From contig NTJZ01000003.1 in assembly GCA_002457215.1 (NCBI GenBank), forward strand, positions 1 to 64,000: DNA of 64,000 nt, given 5' to 3'. The stretch comes from OM182 bacterium MED-G28. GTDB taxonomy: Bacteria > Pseudomonadota > Gammaproteobacteria > Pseudomonadales > Pseudohongiellaceae. The notes beneath the pieces were generated by a model, which was not told the DNA's origin, ran no database searches, and worked only from the letters and a program-made list of their open reading frames with translations. Every line of letters begins with the position of its first letter. Position 1 is the stretch's first letter. The position numbers were made by a program, and so were the translations under genes. Shown piece by piece: positions 35,963 through 48,448 of the stretch.

Positions 35963-37429
35963 TTAGCTGGATAATGAGCGTAGAAGGTTATTGTAATCTT
36001 CCTGAATATCGATGGAGCTATGTCGCAATTTCTTGATTTGCTTACAGGCATGCAAAACGGTTGTGTGGTCCCTGCCGCCGAAAGCATCACCGATTTCCGG
36101 CAGGCTGTGGTTAGTCAGCTCTTTAGACAAGGTCATTGCCACTTGTCTCGGCCTAGCCACGGATCTATTCCTACGTTTCGAAAGCATGTCTGCCATCTTA
36201 ATTTTGTAGTACTCAGCAACTGAACGTTGAATATTATCAATGGTGACTAGCTTGTCTTGCAGCGCAAACAGATCTCGCAATGCTTCTTTTATGAGCTCTA
36301 AATTAATCGGCTCACCCTTAAAATTTGAGTGGGCGATTACGCGCTTTAACGCACCTTCCAATTCTCGAACATTTGATCGGAGACGCTGCGCTATAAAAAG
36401 TGCTGCATCATACGGAAGCTCAATATTAGAAAGCTCAGCCTTGTTCATCAAAATCGCAGCTCGGGTTTCCAATTCAGGCGGTTCAACGGCGACCGTTAGG
36501 CCCCAGCCAAAGCGAGATTTAAGGCGTTCTTCAAGGCCCTTGATCTCTTTATGGTAACGATCACAAGTCAATATGATCTGCTGCCCACCTTCAAGTAAAG
36601 CATTAAAAGTATGGAAAAACTCTTCTTGGGAACGCTCTTTGCCGGCGAAAAACTGAATATCATCAATTAATAGCGCATCCACAGAACGATAGAATCGTTT
36701 GAACTCACTTATAGCATTAAGTTGCAATGCTGAAACCATAGTAGCGACAAACGTCTCTGAGTGCAGATAAACCACTTTAGCGCCCGGCTTTTTGTCTACT
36801 AAATAGTTACCAATCGCATGCATTAGGTGAGTCTTTCCTAACCCTACACCCCCATAAATAAAGAGCGGATTGTAGGCATAGCCAGGGTTCTCAGCGACTT
36901 GCATCGCTGCCGCACGCGCTAGTTGATTGGATTTTCCAACAACAAAATTTTCGAAATTGTTCTCTGTATTTAAGGCGCCCCGGTGCCTGAGTTTTCCTTC
37001 AATCACAATTCCCATATTGCGCCGCTCTTGCTGACCATTTTTTTGAATTTTTTCAAGCAGGGGCTGCTGTTCCTCCAAACCCCCAGTTTCAGTAGCTGTT
37101 TTTACTATTTGCTTTGCCAGGGGTTGGACTGAAGATTGTTGAATTGCTGATTGTGCTCTAGTGGGTGGGGTCGCGACTTCTTGTTGCCTTAGGTCGAATA
37201 CTTCCAAGTTGATTTGCAGTGGTTCGCCACTTGACTCGGTCACAAGCTCTTCGATGCGGCGAAGAAACTTGCCTTTAACCCAATCCAGGATAAAACGATT
37301 AGGCGCAGAAATTTGTAACACATCTGCGTCGATATTTGCCTTCAAAGGCCTGATCCAGGTGTTATATTGTTGAGCGGGAAGCTCTACTTTTAAACAATCA
37401 ATGCAATGTTGCCAACTTGTTGATACCAC
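35963..37429 (-). CDS. dnaA: Chromosomal replication initiator DnaA
   Basis: [47 protein letters not shown] start. Confidence 0.98.
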   Translation of the reverse strand: MVSTSWQHCIDCLKVELPAQQYNTWIRPLKANIDADVLQISAPNRFILDWVKGKFLRRIEELVTESSGEPLQINLEVFDLRQQEVATPPTRAQSAIQQSSVQPLAKQIVKTATETGGLEEQQPLLEKIQKNGQQERRNMGIVIEGKLRHRGALNTENNFENFVVGKSNQLARAAAMQVAENPGYAYNPLFIYGGVGLGKTHLMHAIGNYLVDKKPGAKVVYLHSETFVATMVSALQLNAISEFKRFYRSVDALLIDDIQFFAGKERSQEEFFHTFNALLEGGQQIILTCDRYHKEIKGLEERLKSRFGWGLTVAVEPPELETRAAILMNKAELSNIELPYDAALFIAQRLRSNVRELEGALKRVIAHSNFKGEPINLELIKEALRDLFALQDKLVTIDNIQRSVAEYYKIKMADMLSKRRNRSVARPRQVAMTLSKELTNHSLPEIGDAFGGRDHTTVLHACKQIKKLRHSSIDIQEDYNNLLRSLSS

Positions 37430-37745
37430 TTTTACTGTCCGAGGGGGGTAGGTTTTAATTCAATGCTTCGATTCTAGCGATTGGCTAGCAAGTTATCCAC
37501 TGCCTTGAAAGCAGAAAAGTGGTTTTTTCAGTGCCTTTTTTATCCATATTTTTCAATTACCTACCTCTTTTTTGCTGATAATTATCGAGTCGAAATTAGA
37601 CACAAATAAACAAAAATTCAACAAGGCTGTTGATAATTATTCTGTGGATAACTTGTGGCTAAGTTTTATATTGACGGCTGCCCAGTTTAAACTCGGGCTA
37701 GTCTTTCAATTTCAAGAAAACTAATCAGTGGGCTTGGTTTTTACA
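37430..37745. other. Probable oriC (dnaA-rpmH intergenic)
   Basis: DnaA boxes TTATCCACT (37493-37501), TTATCCATA (37540-37548), TGTGGATAA (37643-37651); AT-rich stretch; gene orientation flips here. Confidence 0.75.
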
Positions 37746-37774
37746 TTGAAATTTTGCAGCAAAAGCTCTAGAAT
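37746..37774 (+). promoter_or_regulatory. Candidate sigma70 promoter for rpmH (TTGAAA-N17-TAGAAT)
   Basis: Box match with 17-nt spacer upstream of rpmH. Confidence 0.5.
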
Positions 37775-37833
37775 TCGCCCTCTTTTTTGAGCCTACACAG
37801 GCTCAATTGTTATGCCAAACTGGAATTCCTGTT

Positions 37834-37968
37834 ATGAAAAGAACTTTTCAACCAAGCGTCTTGAAACGGGCTCGTACCCATGGCTTTAGAGCGCGCATGG
37901 CAACTAAAGGCGGGCGCCTTGTTCTTAAAAGAAGGCGCGCAAAAGGACGCGCTAAACTCTCCGCTTAA
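37834..37968 (+). CDS. rpmH: 50S ribosomal protein L34
   Basis: Translated by hand: [44 protein letters not shown]; missing from the ORF track because of its length. Confidence 0.97.
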   Translation: MKRTFQPSVLKRARTHGFRARMATKGGRLVLKRRRAKGRAKLSA

Positions 37969-38004
37969 TTCGCTTTTCTCCCTTTTTAACAATAGAGAAC
38001 TAGT

Positions 38005-38370
38005 GTGGCTGAGTTTAGCTTTCCTAAAGAATCTCGGCTACTGACTGCCGCCGACTATAAGGTTGTATTCGACAATTCTCAGTACAAAGTTTCCTGCCGC
38101 CACTTCTTAATGTTAGCCACTCTGAGCCAACACCAAACGAAACGACTAGGTATGGTGTTGGCCAAGAAAAACATTGGGAAGGCTGCCCAACGCAATAGAA
38201 TTAAACGCCAAATTCGAGAGACCTTTCGGCATACAAACGCGCAATTTCCATCCCTGGATGTAGTGGTGCTGGCTCGAAGAGATGCTGCTAAACTGAGCAA
38301 GGCACAGCTATCGAAATTTTTGAATGGGTTGTGGGTAGATTTAGAAAACAAATGGGTTGTAAAAAAATAA
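38005..38370 (+). CDS. rnpA: Ribonuclease P protein component
   Basis: AQRNRIKRQIRETFR motif; position after rpmH; GTG start. Confidence 0.95.
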   Translation: MAEFSFPKESRLLTAADYKVVFDNSQYKVSCRHFLMLATLSQHQTKRLGMVLAKKNIGKAAQRNRIKRQIRETFRHTNAQFPSLDVVVLARRDAAKLSKAQLSKFLNGLWVDLENKWVVKK

Positions 38371-38397
38371 TCATCAGATAACCAGGACAGCCGAGCA

Positions 38398-38646
38398 ATG
38401 ATAAAAGTACTATTAATCCGTCTGATTACCCTCTATCAATTTAGCTTAAGCTTTCTAATCGGAAATCAGTGCCGTTTTTATCCAACTTGTTCTCAGTACA
38501 CCAAAGAAGCAATCGAAAAACATGGCAGTGCAAAAGGCTCGCTGCTTGGAATACGTCGTATCTGCAACTGTCACCCATGGCATGAGGGTGGCTACGACCC
38601 CATACCAGAAACCAAGGAAATTTCTTCCTGCCTCTCGGAAAAATAG
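38398..38646 (+). CDS. yidD: Membrane protein insertion efficiency factor YidD
   Basis: CRFYPTCSQYTKEAI motif; position. Confidence 0.95.
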   Translation: MIKVLLIRLITLYQFSLSFLIGNQCRFYPTCSQYTKEAIEKHGSAKGSLLGIRRICNCHPWHEGGYDPIPETKEISSCLSEK

Positions 38647-38649
38647 ATA

Positions 38650-40347
38650 ATGGATTTAACTAAATTTTTCTTATACACCTCTCTAGCAGCCATTACCTAT
38701 TTGATGTTGTTGGCTTGGCAAGATGATTATCCTCCACTGGTTGATAACAGTCCCACTCCGGAGCCTTCAGGTTTACAGATTCCAGAAACTGCTGCAACTT
38801 CGGCTACAGATATCCCGACGGAAGTTCCCTCATCAGCACCAAGTAATGGCGATAGCCTAACGGTCAGCCAGACCTCTAGCTCTCAAAACAATGCGCCAGA
38901 CCCATCCAGGTTGATTTTAATTGAAACAGACACACTTGAGCTGAATATTGATTTAAGCGGTGGAGATATAGTGCAACTTGCGCTTCCAAAATATTTAAAA
39001 CAAATAAATGTGACAGATGATCCCTTTTTGGTTTTAGAGATGTCTCAGGGTAGAAATTATGTTGCTCAAAGCGGGTTAATTGGAACGAACGGAATAGACA
39101 ACGCTGGAAGAGCAGACTATCAAACCAGCGCATCTTATTATCAAATGGAAGATGGAGAGAATACGCTTACCGTGGACCTAGTTACATCAACCGCGGTTCC
39201 AGGGGTAACTGTTACTAAGCGTTTTTCCTTTACCCGAAATAGTTACTTAATAGATGTAAGCTTCATCGTAGACAATCGGTCTTCGCAAACTTGGCAAGCG
39301 AATGCCTTTGGTCAAATCAAAAGGGATGGATTTGATGATCCAAGCAATGCTGGCGGTTTTACTAGAACATTTTTAGGATTTGTCACCACCTCCGATGATG
39401 ACCCTTATATAAAAGTTGACTTCGGTGATATTGAGGACGGAACAGAAACATTTGATATGAATGGTGGGTGGATCGGTTTCAGCCAACATTATTTTCTGTC
39501 TGCTTGGATCCCGGTTCCTGATTCTCCAAACAGATTTACAACTCGGCGCAATGACATCAATCAGTATTTTGGTGAATTCACTAGTACCGCCTTTTCAGTA
39601 GCTCCAGGAACTCAGGCTAGTCACAACCTCCAGTTTTATGCGGGCCCCAAAGACCAATATGCGCTGGCTGAAATATCTCCAAACCTTGAACTTACCATCG
39701 ACTACGGTTTCCTTTATTTTCTAGCTGCTCCAATTTTCTGGTTACTAAATCTCATAGACTCTTCCATTGGCAATTTCGGTGTCTCAATTATTTTGCTTAC
39801 CGTCGTGATAAAGGGCCTGTTTTATAAATTGTCAGAATCTCAATATAAATCGATGGCGGGCATGCGGCGTGCAGCGCCAAAGATGCAACAACTAAAAGAT
39901 CGTTATGGCGATGACAAAATGGGTATGCAGAAAGCCATGATGGAATTATACAAAAAGGAAAAGGTTAACCCCCTCGGCGGTTGTCTTCCTATGTTGGCAC
40001 AAATGCCAATTTTCATTGGTATCTATTGGGTGCTTCTTGAAAGTGTTGAACTGCGACATGCTCCTTTTATGCTTTGGTTAACGGACCTCTCTGTTCGAGA
40101 CCCTTTTTTCATTCTTCCATTGCTCATGGGCGCCACTATGTTTCTGCAAATGAAACTTAGTCCAGCGCCACCTGATCCAATGCAGGCTAAAGTAATGCAA
40201 ATTATGCCTATTATGATGACTGGGTTATTTTTGTTTTTTCCTGCGGGGCTTGTGCTTTATTGGTTAACTAATGCTGTGCTAGGTATCCTTCAACAGTGGT
40301 ATATTACTCGGAAAATTGAAGCAGCTTACGAGGCTGGAAAAAGATAA
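38650..40347 (+). CDS. yidC: Membrane protein insertase YidC
   Basis: KEKVNPLGGCLPMLAQMPIFIGIYWVL motif; large periplasmic domain. Confidence 0.97.
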   Translation: MDLTKFFLYTSLAAITYLMLLAWQDDYPPLVDNSPTPEPSGLQIPETAATSATDIPTEVPSSAPSNGDSLTVSQTSSSQNNAPDPSRLILIETDTLELNIDLSGGDIVQLALPKYLKQINVTDDPFLVLEMSQGRNYVAQSGLIGTNGIDNAGRADYQTSASYYQMEDGENTLTVDLVTSTAVPGVTVTKRFSFTRNSYLIDVSFIVDNRSSQTWQANAFGQIKRDGFDDPSNAGGFTRTFLGFVTTSDDDPYIKVDFGDIEDGTETFDMNGGWIGFSQHYFLSAWIPVPDSPNRFTTRRNDINQYFGEFTSTAFSVAPGTQASHNLQFYAGPKDQYALAEISPNLELTIDYGFLYFLAAPIFWLLNLIDSSIGNFGVSIILLTVVIKGLFYKLSESQYKSMAGMRRAAPKMQQLKDRYGDDKMGMQKAMMELYKKEKVNPLGGCLPMLAQMPIFIGIYWVLLESVELRHAPFMLWLTDLSVRDPFFILPLLMGATMFLQMKLSPAPPDPMQAKVMQIMPIMMTGLFLFFPAGLVLYWLTNAVLGILQQWYITRKIEAAYEAGKR

Positions 40348-40399
40348 GATTACGATAAACCATATTGCATCCTAGCCAAAACTCTAGGCTATCCAATAA

Positions 40400-41800
40400 A
40401 TGCCTATAGAAGCCTCTGAAACAATATGCTCTATCGCCACTTCAACAGGTCGAGGCGGTATTGGCATAATTCGAGTATCTGGCCCTAAAACCAAGCGTAT
40501 AGCACTAAAAGTACTAGGTTTCGAGCCAACTCCAAGACACGCTTACTCAAGCAATTTTCTCAATAATGACAAGAGTATCATTGATAGTGGGGTCGCAATC
40601 TATTATGCCGGGCCCAATTCCTTTACCGGCGAAGATATATTGGAACTCCAGGGTCATGGTGGCTCCCAAATCATGCGAGCAGTTCTTGATCGCGTCATCA
40701 GCCTTGGTGCGCGTCAATCTCGCCCGGGAGAATTTTCTGAACGAGCATTCTTAAATAACAAAATAGATTTGGTGCAAGCTGAAGCTATCGCCGATTTAAT
40801 CGACGCGAGTTCCAAGCAAGCTGCTCGTTCTGCTGTGCGGACGTTACAAGGTGAATTCTCCAAACGAGTTGTTGAATTACAAAATCAACTAACAGCGGCA
40901 CGAGTGAATGTAGAAGCGGCTATCGATTTTTCAGACGAAGATATTGATATTCTCTCAGACACAGGGGTCAGTACTGCGGTTGATAATATCCTCGCTGAAC
41001 TAAATAGAGTATTTGCTGAGGCAGAGCAGGGTGTCATCCTTAGAGAAGGGATGAATGTAGTTATTGCTGGTAAACCCAACGCTGGAAAATCTAGCTTGTT
41101 GAATGCGCTCGCTGGGGAAGAAAGCGCAATTGTCAGCGATATTCCTGGCACAACCAGGGACTTGCTACGTATCGAAATTACAGTAGAGGGCATGCCTGTT
41201 CATGTCATAGATACCGCTGGGCTTAGAGACAGTGACGATATAATAGAAAAAGAGGGCATAAAACGTGCCCGACAGGCTATTGAGAATGCGGATCAGGTTC
41301 TTTTAGTCATTGACACAGCACAAAGAGAACAGGATGTTAATAGTCTGTTAGCAGAATTCCAAAACCAAGTAAGTGAGTTGTCACTAACCCAAAATCTACT
41401 GAAAAAAGTGACGATGGTTTTTAACAAGATAGACCTTTTAAAGGATACGTTTCCAAGCCACTCAACACTAGCCTCAGATAATAACGAATTTGAAAAAATC
41501 TCGTTGTCTGCGAAAACGGGTGAGGGTATTGGATTACTACGTACTCACTTAACGCAAATTATTGGGTATCAACCTTCTAACAACGGTAGTTTTGTGGCAA
41601 GAGCACGACATATACATTCTTTAGAAGAATCAAAAAAGGCTATAATTTCAGCGTCTGAGAACCTAAGTAAGCACTCACAATTAGAAATAATTGCTGAAGA
41701 TCTTCGCCTTGCCCAGCAATGCCTTGGCGCTATAACTGGCGAATTCACCAGTGATGATTTATTAGGAGAGATTTTTTCAAGTTTCTGTGTCGGAAAATAG
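40400..41800 (+). CDS. mnmE: tRNA modification GTPase MnmE
   Basis: GKPNAGKSSLLNAL, DTAGLRD, C-terminal FCVGK. Confidence 0.98.
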   Translation: MPIEASETICSIATSTGRGGIGIIRVSGPKTKRIALKVLGFEPTPRHAYSSNFLNNDKSIIDSGVAIYYAGPNSFTGEDILELQGHGGSQIMRAVLDRVISLGARQSRPGEFSERAFLNNKIDLVQAEAIADLIDASSKQAARSAVRTLQGEFSKRVVELQNQLTAARVNVEAAIDFSDEDIDILSDTGVSTAVDNILAELNRVFAEAEQGVILREGMNVVIAGKPNAGKSSLLNALAGEESAIVSDIPGTTRDLLRIEITVEGMPVHVIDTAGLRDSDDIIEKEGIKRARQAIENADQVLLVIDTAQREQDVNSLLAEFQNQVSELSLTQNLLKKVTMVFNKIDLLKDTFPSHSTLASDNNEFEKISLSAKTGEGIGLLRTHLTQIIGYQPSNNGSFVARARHIHSLEESKKAIISASENLSKHSQLEIIAEDLRLAQQCLGAITGEFTSDDLLGEIFSSFCVGK

Positions 41801-42241
41801 GGGCATCGTTTTGCTCTAAGAACCTTCTTTTCAAATATGACATTGTATTGTCAATATTGGTGCATTTGTATAAATTCTGTATAAAAAAGGGATAAAAGAG
41901 CCTCTAATTAGCAAACCGTATTAGGCGGAATTTATATCAAAAATTAGTCTACAGACACTACACCTGTTGTGAGCGTTATAATCAGTGCTTACTAACCGAG
42001 TTATAAACTCATAACCATCTGATCTATATGGCTAAAAGTCGCTTATAAACAGATTTTTCCTTCCCCTATAACAACAACATTAATACTTTTTATATACATA
42101 TATATAATAAAACATTAAATAAATGTTATTAAATCCTGTCATACACATTTATTGAGATCCCTATATACTGCTCTCCCTCTGAGCTAAAGGCTAAAACCAT
42201 TTAAGTCAGATGAGTAACAACAACGAATCAATAGAGCAACT

Positions 42242-44149
42242 ATGGACCATCAATCACAATATGAAGTCATCGTAGTCGGCGGCGGCCATGCCGGTACCGA
42301 GGCAGCACTTGCTGCTGCTCGCCAAGGGGTAAAAACCTTGTTGATTACTCACAGTATTGAAACTTTGGGGCAGATGTCTTGTAATCCAGCCATAGGAGGA
42401 ATTGGTAAAAGTCACTTGGTAAAAGAAATAGATGCACTGGGTGGCGCTATGGCTCAGGCTGTAGATTACGCGGGGATTCAATTTCGCATTTTAAATGCAA
42501 GCAAAGGGCCGGCAGTGCGAGCAACTCGCGCTCAGGCTGACAGAGTTCTCTATAAAGCTGCCATTCGCAAAGTTTTGGAACAGCAAAACAACCTAAGCAT
42601 ATTCCAACAGGCAGTTGATGATTTAATAATTGAGTCGGGAAGCGTTTGTGGTGTTAAAACACAAATGGGCCTTGAGGTAAGAGCATCTAAAGTTGTTTTA
42701 ACCACTGGTACATTTCTTGGTGGTAAAATTCACATTGGCATGAAAAACAGTGCCGGCGGCAGGGCGGGTGATCCACCTTCAATCGCACTTGCTAACCGAT
42801 TGCGAGAATTACCTTTTCGAGTTGATCGACTAAAAACTGGAACACCGCCGCGTATTGATGCGAGATCAGTTGATTTTTCTGTAATGCAAACACAAGCGGG
42901 AGATACTCCTGTCCCAGTGATGTCGTTTTTAGGTTCTCAATCTGATCACCCCAAGCAAATAAATTGTCATATCACTTCAACCAATGAGAGATGCCACGAC
43001 ATCATTCGTCGTGGCCTGGATCGTTCGCCAATGTACACCGGGGTGATCGAAGGAATGGGCCCACGGTATTGTCCTTCTATAGAGGATAAGGTGATGCGCT
43101 TTGCAGACAAAAAATCGCACCAAATTTTTGTTGAACCGGAAGGGCTTGAAACGAATGAGCTTTACCCAAACGGTATATCAACCAGCTTACCTTACGATAC
43201 GCAGATCGATATGGTCCGTCATATCAAGGGTTTTGAAAATGCTCACATTACTAGGCCAGGCTATGCGATCGAATATGATTTCTTCGACCCAAGAGACCTG
43301 CACTATTCTCTAGAAACTAAATTTGTAAATGGCCTTTACTTCGCTGGGCAAATTAATGGCACTACAGGCTATGAAGAAGCGGCGGCTCAGGGTTTATTGG
43401 CAGGCTTAAACGCTGGCCTATCGGTTCAAGGAAAAGATTCGTGGTGCCCTCGCAGAGATCAAGCCTACCTAGGTGTTTTGGTTGATGACCTAATTACGTC
43501 AGGGACAAATGAACCCTACCGTATGTTTACTTCTCGAGCTGAATATCGACTTACCTTACGAGAGGACAATGCAGACTTGCGACTAACCGAAATAGGATAT
43601 GGCTTAGGATTGGTGTGTGAAAAAAGGTGGCGCCAACATTGTGAGAAACGAGAACGCATTGAAAAAGAACTAAACGTGCTCAGAACCCAATGGATACAAC
43701 CAAATACATCTGAAGCAGAGCGGGTGAACCGGTTGTTAGAAAAACCTATATCTCGCGAATACTCTCTTGCTGATTTATTAGCCAGACCAGGGGTCAGTTA
43801 TAAACCATTGATGCAAGCAACGAAGAAAACAGCAACTGATGTTGAAATAAACTCTGTGGAATATCAGGCAAAACAACAAGTTGAAATCCAATTAAAATAC
43901 CAAGGCTATATTGATCGCCAGGAAGAAGAGATACAGCGTCTCAAGAAGCAAGAAAACACGGCACTTCCAGAAGGTTTCGATTATTCAGAAATGCCAGGAT
44001 TGTCGAATGAGTTGCGTCAAAAACTCAATGCAGCAAGACCGGAAAACATAGGCAGGGCATCGCGTATACCCGGCATGACTCCTGCCGCTATCTCCTTGCT
44101 ACTAATTTATCTTAAAAAACACCAGGTCCTTAAGAGAAAAGCTAGCTAG
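42242..44149 (+). CDS. mnmG: tRNA uridine 5-carboxymethylaminomethyl modification enzyme MnmG
   Basis: [40 protein letters not shown]. Confidence 0.98.
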   Translation: MDHQSQYEVIVVGGGHAGTEAALAAARQGVKTLLITHSIETLGQMSCNPAIGGIGKSHLVKEIDALGGAMAQAVDYAGIQFRILNASKGPAVRATRAQADRVLYKAAIRKVLEQQNNLSIFQQAVDDLIIESGSVCGVKTQMGLEVRASKVVLTTGTFLGGKIHIGMKNSAGGRAGDPPSIALANRLRELPFRVDRLKTGTPPRIDARSVDFSVMQTQAGDTPVPVMSFLGSQSDHPKQINCHITSTNERCHDIIRRGLDRSPMYTGVIEGMGPRYCPSIEDKVMRFADKKSHQIFVEPEGLETNELYPNGISTSLPYDTQIDMVRHIKGFENAHITRPGYAIEYDFFDPRDLHYSLETKFVNGLYFAGQINGTTGYEEAAAQGLLAGLNAGLSVQGKDSWCPRRDQAYLGVLVDDLITSGTNEPYRMFTSRAEYRLTLREDNADLRLTEIGYGLGLVCEKRWRQHCEKRERIEKELNVLRTQWIQPNTSEAERVNRLLEKPISREYSLADLLARPGVSYKPLMQATKKTATDVEINSVEYQAKQQVEIQLKYQGYIDRQEEEIQRLKKQENTALPEGFDYSEMPGLSNELRQKLNAARPENIGRASRIPGMTPAAISLLLIYLKKHQVLKRKAS

Positions 44150-44165
44150 CGTTCTTTTTTCTAAT

Positions 44166-44807
44166 TTGACCATCGTGGACTCCGACTACCTAAACATCCT
44201 GCAGCGCGGCTTAGATAAATTAGAAATCGAGTATCAATCTTCTCAACTTGAAAAAACTAAGATTTATCTGGGTCTCTTAAAAAAATGGAATCAAAAATAC
44301 AATTTAGTTGCTGATTCGGATATTGATGTTTTAGTTGAAAAACATGTCCTTGATAGCCTGTTAATTTTCAATTTTGTTAACCTAAAACAAACTTTAGATA
44401 TTGGGACCGGTGCAGGATTTCCCGGCATACCACTCGCAATTTTCAAGCCTCATCAAAAATTCACATTACTTGACAGTAATGGCAAGAAAACTAGGTTTTT
44501 GTTCCAGGTAAAAACCAAGCTCGACTTGAATAACGTAGTGATTGAAAATTGTCGCATAGAGAACTACCAAAGCCCCTACCGAATTGATATGGTGACTTGC
44601 AGAGCTTTTGGTTCTTTAGAAGATATTGTAATCAAATCTCAGCATTTACTATCACAAGAGTGTAAACTCTTAGCTATGAAGGGAAAGTTTCCTGACGAAG
44701 AAATTAGCCGTTTACCAGAAGAATTTATCGTGTTGGATAGTGTTAAACTTCCTGTACCTGGCGAGAGTTCCGAACGCCACCTCATTCAAGTGGGTCGGAA
44801 AAAGTAA
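44166..44807 (+). CDS. rsmG: 16S rRNA (guanine-527-N7)-methyltransferase
   Basis: KWNQKYNLV, DIGTGAGFPGIPLAI; follows mnmG. Confidence 0.95.
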   Translation: MTIVDSDYLNILQRGLDKLEIEYQSSQLEKTKIYLGLLKKWNQKYNLVADSDIDVLVEKHVLDSLLIFNFVNLKQTLDIGTGAGFPGIPLAIFKPHQKFTLLDSNGKKTRFLFQVKTKLDLNNVVIENCRIENYQSPYRIDMVTCRAFGSLEDIVIKSQHLLSQECKLLAMKGKFPDEEISRLPEEFIVLDSVKLPVPGESSERHLIQVGRKK

Positions 44808-44870
44808 CGCAAAAGCTGATCAACAATGATAGGTCTTTTTGAAGTCAACTCAAATTAGTGGATTAACGCC

Positions 44871-45656
44871 GTGGGCAAAGTATTAGCAATTGCCAATCAA
44901 AAAGGAGGAGTGGGAAAAACTACCACCTCCGTCAACCTAGCTGCATCGTTAAACGTCACACGAAAGAATGTCTTGTTGATCGATTTAGATCCACAGGGAA
45001 ATGCGACTACAGGATCAGGTGTTGATAAATCGAACTTGTCGCTCTCCGTCTATGATTTGCTTTCAGAGAGTGAAAAAATAGAGAACGTTCTATTACGTCC
45101 AGATGCTGGGTATGACTTATTGCCTGCTAACGGCGATTTAGTAGCGGCTGAAATTGACCTGATGACCGGGGATGACCGCGAAGTACGACTACGATCTATT
45201 ATCGACAGTGTTAGAGACACCTATGATTATATTGTAGTGGATTGCCCGCCCTCACTGAACATGCTCACAGTTAATGCCCTCGTGGCTGCTGATGGTGTAG
45301 TGATTCCTATGCAATGCGAGTATTACGCCTTAGAAGGATTGTCCGCTTTAATGGACACCATTAGTGCAATTAGAGACCGTCTAAACCCAAGCCTAAAAAT
45401 TGAGGGTATATTGCGCACCATGTACGATCCTCGTAGCAAGCTTACAAGCGAAGTGAATGGTCAGCTTTTTAACTATTTCGGTGATATTGTTTATCGAACG
45501 GTAGTACCTCGCAACATTCGCCTTGCAGAAGCACCCAGTTATGGAAAGCCTGCGATTAAATACGATAAACAGTCACGCGGTGCAATTGCCTATCTAGCAT
45601 TGGCTGGTGAGCTATTGAGAAGACACGACGAAGCTGCTGCTGCGGTATCGAGTTAA
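44871..45656 (+). CDS. parA: Chromosome partitioning ATPase ParA/Soj
   Basis: NQKGGVGKTTT deviant Walker A; GTG start. Confidence 0.96.
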   Translation: MGKVLAIANQKGGVGKTTTSVNLAASLNVTRKNVLLIDLDPQGNATTGSGVDKSNLSLSVYDLLSESEKIENVLLRPDAGYDLLPANGDLVAAEIDLMTGDDREVRLRSIIDSVRDTYDYIVVDCPPSLNMLTVNALVAADGVVIPMQCEYYALEGLSALMDTISAIRDRLNPSLKIEGILRTMYDPRSKLTSEVNGQLFNYFGDIVYRTVVPRNIRLAEAPSYGKPAIKYDKQSRGAIAYLALAGELLRRHDEAAAAVSS

Positions 45657-45695
45657 AACCAAACAGGCATCGCAGGATTAGAGCTCAGGTGAAAA

Positions 45696-46601
45696 ATGAA
45701 CGATAAAAAGAAGCTAGGCAAAGGCCTAGATGCGCTTTTATCCACTGGCAGTACCCAGGCAATGGCCAATTTGCTGGGAAAGCAGACCGAACACCAGCAG
45801 TCAGCGCCAGCGTCAGAAGATAAAGACGGCGACCTTAAAAATATTCCAATTGACCTTATCCAGCGCGGTAAATACCAGCCTCGAACTGATATGCATGAGG
45901 AAGCGCTCCAAGAACTTGCAGCATCAATTAAGAGCCAAGGCGTTATGCAACCAATTGTCATTCGCCCTCTTTCTTCGGATAAATACGAAATAATAGCTGG
46001 CGAACGACGTTGGAGGGCAAGCCAAATAGCTGGGCTTGATAAAATTCCGGCCATTATTAAGCCGGTTGGCGATGAAGCGGCTATCGCCATGTCGTTGATT
46101 GAAAATATCCAGCGGGAGAACCTAAACCCAATTGAAGAGGCCATGGCGTTGAAGCGTCTGCAGGATGAGTTTGAACTTACCCAGCAAGAGGTTGCTGATG
46201 CGGTAGGTAAGTCTCGCGCTACGGTTACAAACTTGCTTAGACTTATTGGGCTGCATATTGACGCACGGAGAATGCTGGAGCATGGCGACCTTGAAATGGG
46301 ACATGCTAGAGCTTTATTGTCATTGCCAGACCTACAACAAGCAGCTGCTGCCCGGACAGTTGTTGGACGTGGTTTATCTGTGCGGCAGACAGAGTCGCTA
46401 GTTCGGCGCTTGGTCGCTGGTGGTGGGACTACAAATAAGGGCGGGGCTATCGACGCAGACATCAAAAACCTTGAAGAAAATCTCGAGGGAAAGCTCGGCA
46501 CGAAAGTAATGATTCAGCATACGGCCAAGGGCAAAGGCAAATTGGTGGTTAAATATAATAGCCTGGATGAGCTAGATGGAATTTTATCCCATATAAAGTA
46601 A
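45696..46601 (+). CDS. parB: Chromosome partitioning protein ParB/Spo0J
   Basis: GERRWRAS box, HTH QEVADAVGKSRATVTNLLRL. Confidence 0.96.
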   Translation: MNDKKKLGKGLDALLSTGSTQAMANLLGKQTEHQQSAPASEDKDGDLKNIPIDLIQRGKYQPRTDMHEEALQELAASIKSQGVMQPIVIRPLSSDKYEIIAGERRWRASQIAGLDKIPAIIKPVGDEAAIAMSLIENIQRENLNPIEEAMALKRLQDEFELTQQEVADAVGKSRATVTNLLRLIGLHIDARRMLEHGDLEMGHARALLSLPDLQQAAAARTVVGRGLSVRQTESLVRRLVAGGGTTNKGGAIDADIKNLEENLEGKLGTKVMIQHTAKGKGKLVVKYNSLDELDGILSHIK

Positions 46602-46682
46602 GCCAAATCAGTGGAAGCTATTCGACTTCCCCTCGAGAATTTTTCCTCTTTTCGCTCTGTTTTAATTGTTATTGAAGGGCGG

Positions 46683-46711
46683 TTGATCCAGCCTTGCAAA
46701 GCCCCTATAAT
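46683..46711 (+). promoter_or_regulatory. Sigma70 promoter of atp operon (TTGATC-N17-TATAAT)
   Basis: Consensus -10 and 17-nt spacing upstream of atpI. Confidence 0.65.
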
Positions 46712-46811
46712 GCGCGTGCTTTGGTGATCACCGCCATAACAACAGAAGTTTATAATGGGTGTTTTTAGGGTTCTGGGCTGGAACGAGAAGCTAATTTAGA
46801 AAGCGATCTTC

Positions 46812-47228
46812 GTGAATAATCTAAGACCCCCTCCAGTTTATAAAGTTATAGTCGCACAGTTAATCGCGACAGCCTTTATTACCGCCATTTCTCTGTTGTT
46901 TTCAGGCAGCGTCACGGCCTATTCAGCTTTGCTGGGGGGTCTGATAAGTGCTTTGCCTAACAGCTATTTTGTATTACAAGCATTCAAGTATCAGGGTGCC
47001 CGGAATGCAGATAAGGTTGTAAAGAGTTTTATAAAAGGGGAGCTCGGCAAGATTGCAATAACCATTGTGCTTTTTGCCCTAAGCTTCACATTGATTACTA
47101 ATTTAAGTGAACTCGCACTGATACTTGGGTTTATTACAACCCACTTTGTCGGCGTGATGATGTCTGGACTTATTAGCTATAGTCCAACCAGTGAAAAAAG
47201 CAACGAAAAATCAGTAGAACTGAAGTAA
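46812..47228 (+). CDS. atpI: ATP synthase protein I
   Basis: Small membrane protein at the head of the atp operon; GTG start. Confidence 0.85.
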   Translation: MNNLRPPPVYKVIVAQLIATAFITAISLLFSGSVTAYSALLGGLISALPNSYFVLQAFKYQGARNADKVVKSFIKGELGKIAITIVLFALSFTLITNLSELALILGFITTHFVGVMMSGLISYSPTSEKSNEKSVELK

Positions 47229-47270
47229 GTTTACTGATTAGTTTATAACGCGAGTTAGAGCGAATATTAA

Positions 47271-48122
<852 letters not shown>

Positions 48123-48140
48123 TTTTGCTAAACACTCTGA

Positions 48141-48422
<282 letters not shown>

Positions 48423-48448
48423 AGAATGCTTAAGAGGGAGAGAACAAC

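Noticed and set aside
41783-41800. mnmE 3' end as an occupied SGI1-type attachment site
   Set aside because: Only the coding similarity of the FCxGK tail; no second att copy or island genes follow.
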